This document shows positions 61,101 to 64,000 of a DNA stretch of 64,000 bases, in pieces. Source of the DNA: Balanoglossus misakiensis (taxonomy: Eukaryota; Hemichordata); the NCBI GenBank assembly GCA_040954595.2, contig CM082592.2, positions 5,890,001 to 5,954,000 of the forward strand. Direction: 5' to 3'. How positions within the stretch are numbered: the stretch's first letter is position 1; the number at the start of each line of letters is the position of its first letter. Below the pieces are notes generated by a model. It saw only the letters and a list, made by a program, of their open reading frames with translations. It ran no database searches and was not told the DNA's origin. The translations under genes and the position numbers were made by a program.

Positions 61101-62609
61101 GTGCCTTTGGGGGCCAGCCACGGTCTCCGTGTTTCAACATTTCATACCAGTTTCAGCAAATGAAGCTAAGCAAAATAATCCCTGATCTTTCAAGAATTAA
61201 GCTAAAACTCCACTTCATTGCGGAAAGCATCACCTTAACCACTCCACTGACATTTCAGCATCAGACTCATGACATACTCACTCCATGCTTCCTGAAAGCA
61301 GACAATGTTGACATCGCACAGGGCGGCTGCCTCTACAATCTCACCAATACGCTGATGTAAGGCTTCGATCTGTAGGGGTGAAAAAATTACCCAATATATT
61401 GCGTTTACAGGCCACCTACTGAAATGCCTACGACAGGGTGCAGACTTGTCTTGTTCACACAGAATAGCTCAACAGAAAATTGATAGAAACGGCAGGATTC
61501 TTTGAAAGCTGTATTTTGTATATCACAATAGAAACATCCAAACAACAAGGTCACTACAGCTGCACGCCATTAGAATCCAAAAACTGTCCCCCTGGAAATC
61601 ACCTATTCCATTACTGTCCTCATGGCAAACACCGATCACATGTGTCTACCACTGATGATAATGAGATACACTGGAGATAAGACAGTTCAAAGTAAAACAC
61701 CAAGCTATACTTTGTGATCTTTTGGACTTTGACATAAATGTGTATATAATCAGACTTGGCAGATTTTCTCACCTGATCTAGCACTGGAGCGGTTGTTGGC
61801 AACACAATTTTATTTTGAACCAGTCCAACTCGAACCACTCTTGGCTTCCTTAGTTGTTCCTTGCTGGCCGTCATGCGATAACCCTGAATTTCAAACTTCT
61901 TCTCCTTTGCCAACTGCACAGCTGCAGCTGGTAAATCTAATTTTCTGTTCAGTGAAAATGACACTATCACAGTTACAATTTGGACCAAATAATTATATCA
62001 ACAGTTATGTTAAAAACACCAAACATTTTTTTTCCTGGTTGAAATGGAAAGTAAAATATCTTATATGGTAATAATACATTGTATACAGCTATTTTGATGT
62101 CAAGAGTTGAAAAAAAAAGTCCAAAACCGAGAACTGTGAGTATATTAGTAGTCAGTTTCAAAACGAGGCCACTGCAAAACAATAACATGGTTCATTGATT
62201 GATTGATGACATTGTGTATGGCTGCCCTGGGAGCGAGCGTGGACCGAGTACAGTGAAGATCATAGCTTCAATAATTGCAGCTCCCAGACAGTGGCTCCTG
62301 TAGACTGGTTGTGGAGGCGCAATAACTGTACACCCGACACCCCCAGGTAAAAGTTGTGTCCCGCCCCCACCCGCCCCGCCCCATCACCACCACTCTGCAG
62401 GGGGGGGGGGGGGCAATATTTATGAGTTTGTCAAATTAGTGTGGACGTGTCCCGTCCGCGCTTACGAGTCATCAGTTCAGAAAAACAGATTCTCATTTCG
62501 ATACCTACCCTGGCATATTACCGTACAGTATTCTCTGCACATGTTGGAGTTTGTCGGCGGGAATGTGTTCGGACAGAACGGAGTCTAAACTGTGAAATTC
62601 GTCTGCCAT
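58161..62609 (-). CDS. UPB1: UPB1, beta-ureidopropionase
   Basis: Fourteen coding exons in transcript order: 62609–62509, 61944–61773, 61369–61282, 61036–60942, 60696–60612, 60472–60396, 60094–60040, 59913–59799, 59532–59451, 59300–59258, 59026–59000, 58858–58818, 58607–58521 and 58244–58161; 383 residues (human 384). It belongs to the nitrilase superfamily. The catalytic triad is in place: Glu118 (FQEAW), Lys195 (KSRKNHIPR) and Cys232 (NICYGRHHP). Human-like blocks run from end to end: [36 protein letters not shown] and TGRHEMYAE. The enzyme hydrolyses N-carbamoyl-beta-alanine and N-carbamoyl-beta-aminoisobutyrate to the beta-amino acids, CO2 and ammonia, the last step of reductive pyrimidine breakdown in the cytosol. 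Head-to-head with ZSWIM7. Confidence 0.97.
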
Positions 62610-62946
62610 GATGAACGTCGATTTGGCTTCTGCTTCTTATGACCTTTGACCCGAACCGCGAACACCAAAATCTCCCATCATGCCGCACTGACCCGACTTG
62701 ACCCCGGACCATCCATGTGCGTCGAGGACAAGACAGCCTTTGCTTTGGCAAGCATGTGGTCTTAATTTGGCGCTGTGGTTTTGTCTCACCAGTAAGTTAA
62801 GCAGTGTCACATCTTCGCCATTTACCAAAATAAGAAATGAAGTAGTATTGAGGACGCTTAGTTCTAGCCCCATCATCTCTGGTGTTCATCTTTTCAAGAT
62901 CCTTGGAGTCGCGAAGAACAGGAAGAGCCCATCCTACAAATGCTGA
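62610..62946. promoter_or_regulatory. Bidirectional promoter UPB1 / ZSWIM7
   Basis: 337 bases separate the two start codons on opposite strands, so both promoters must lie here or overlap the first exons. No TATA box is seen. A tatgacctttgaccc string lies at about 62638–62652, near the UPB1 start. Confidence 0.5.
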
Positions 62947-63878
62947 ATGATGACAAGTCTTGAAATATCCGAGATTCAAAGTCAGCTTCTTTTGCAAGTT
63001 AAGGAGGTGTGTTCTGCTGAAGGTCGAACTCCTAGTGATTGTGAGTATTGTATGTTATTATTGTGAGTTTCAGAATTCACTCAAAAGGAAAAGTAAAAAA
63101 AAAAACTTCTTTTATTGCAAGGTTTATAATTTATGGCTTCTATTTCTATTTTACAGTACCAGATGATTTGATGTCAGCGTGAGTACATTGGTTTTTTTTA
63201 CCACTTTTGTAACTTAGTTTAGTCGTCAGTAACCAACATTGAACTGTTGAAATAATATCAAGGCTGCTTATGACAGCTAAGAAACACACGAATTTCAATC
63301 TGTCTCCATATCAATCTCTATTCCATCAGTAGATGTGTTTGATGAACATTAGTGGGATTCAGTGGCCTAATTTGTCTCTGATCATTTTGAGTTTTGTCAA
63401 GTGGAACCCATTTGGATATATGTCAGCTGTGTTATTTTGCAGGTTGCATTTTGTTTTCCAAGGACCCCTGCAGCCAGCATTGGACATCTTGGATCATGAC
63501 GGAGTAACCAAAGTCACATCCTCTTCTGGCAGAACAGTTTACCAGGTGATCAAATGATTGACAGAATAATAAATTTTTTGAGGTCTGTGATTGGATGAAT
63601 GGCTAGTGTAATGGTCACAGTGTGACGCTTGGTCCACTTTTGACAGCCACAGCCCTGCAAACTGAGCTTCCCATTAACTTTTGCATTCCTCTTATCCATA
63701 AATTTTGATTTATAATGCCAGTAGATAGCAGTCACTTGAAAGTTCAGTGTATCCATTTATTACTGTTGAATATTTAACAGTACCACACATATTTTGCAGG
63801 TTGTTGGCAGCTCAAGTAAATTATACACCTGTCTTCCGTCTTCAAAGTATTGTACGTGTCCATCATATACGTTTGCAG
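62947..63878 (+). CDS. ZSWIM7: ZSWIM7 (SWS1), SWIM-type zinc finger protein, 3' incomplete
   Basis: Four coding exons fit: 62947–63040, 63157–63178, 63443–63545 and 63800–63878, with a gtaagt donor at the end; the remaining exons lie beyond the window. About 95 residues are seen of the roughly 140 expected. LQPALDILDHD, SSSGRTVYQVVGSSSK, YTCLPSSKYC and the CxC half of the SWIM zinc motif (YCTCPSY) match human ZSWIM7; the CxH half should be in the missing exon. ZSWIM7 with SWSAP1 forms the Shu complex that promotes RAD51 filament assembly in homologous recombination, mainly in meiosis. Two adjacent ATG codons start the frame (62947 and 62950); I chose the first. Confidence 0.9.
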
Positions 63879-64000
63879 GTAAGTCACTTTGTTCTAAGAT
63901 GGTCATTAACCCCAAGACATTTTCCCAAGATCTTGTGAAAATCGAGTATTTGTGAGATTTTGCTGGTGTGTATTATAATTAAAACTGTAAATCTTATTCT

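Noticed and set aside
1-64000. tRNA genes, rRNA, CRISPR arrays, bacterial-type operons
   Set aside because: No cloverleaf with internal A/B boxes, no spaced repeats and no prokaryotic gene organisation were found; absence of tRNAs is by eye only and not proof.

Overview
The window is eukaryotic nuclear DNA, AT-rich, with intron-rich genes whose GT/AG (occasionally GC/AG) splice sites can be read directly. All proteins are bilaterian housekeeping or signalling genes of animal type (malectin, KSR with its conserved CA1–CA5 layout, a PPM1D-type phosphatase). Introns are short to medium, with poly-G/C runs and small MITEs. I infer a marine invertebrate, most likely a deuterostome such as a hemichordate or lancelet; the species cannot be fixed from sequence alone. 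Exon models were built by hand from splice sites, phase and my knowledge of the families; in every complete model the exon lengths sum to a whole number of codons.

Layout. 1–2.88 kb: no gene recognised, with noticeably higher CpG than the rest. 2.88–5.19 kb (+): TLCD3/FAM57-type TLC-domain protein. 7.6–12.1 kb (-): malectin (MLEC). 13.2–18.0 kb (+): TYW1, wybutosine radical-SAM enzyme. 18.3–19.8 kb (-): POP5, RNase P/MRP subunit. 20.2–21.9 kb (-): POLR2M/Gdown1. 22.5–24.9 kb (-): a DUSP11-type RNA phosphatase fused in frame to an eIF4B/4H-like RRM. 26.3–28.1 kb (-): a second, intronless DUSP11 paralogue with N-terminal peptide repeats. 28.3–33.3 kb (+): PPM1D (Wip1). 36.5–39.3 kb (-): RFC5. 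39.5–53.9 kb (+): KSR, kinase suppressor of Ras. 58.2–62.6 kb (-): UPB1, beta-ureidopropionase. 62.9 kb to the right edge (+): ZSWIM7, incomplete.

Architecture. Four head-to-head pairs share short spacers: MLEC/TYW1, DUSP11-like/PPM1D, RFC5/KSR and UPB1/ZSWIM7. TYW1/POP5, PPM1D/RFC5, TLCD3/MLEC and KSR/UPB1 are tail-to-tail. MLEC, POP5, RFC5 and KSR all have human counterparts on 12q24, and RFC5 and KSR2 are also divergent neighbours in human, so part of this window looks like an ancient conserved linkage block. Functionally the genes are mixed: RNA metabolism (TYW1, POP5, POLR2M, two DUSP11 genes), replication and damage response (RFC5, PPM1D, ZSWIM7), ER/lipid functions (MLEC, TLCD3), Ras–MAPK scaffolding (KSR) and pyrimidine catabolism (UPB1).

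The most unusual items are the DUSP11–RRM gene fusion beside an intronless DUSP11 copy, a duplicated splice acceptor plus partial exon in the KSR C1 zinc finger that would add 26 residues in frame, two piggyBac-like TTAA MITEs, two long foldback structures, and the compositionally different left end.
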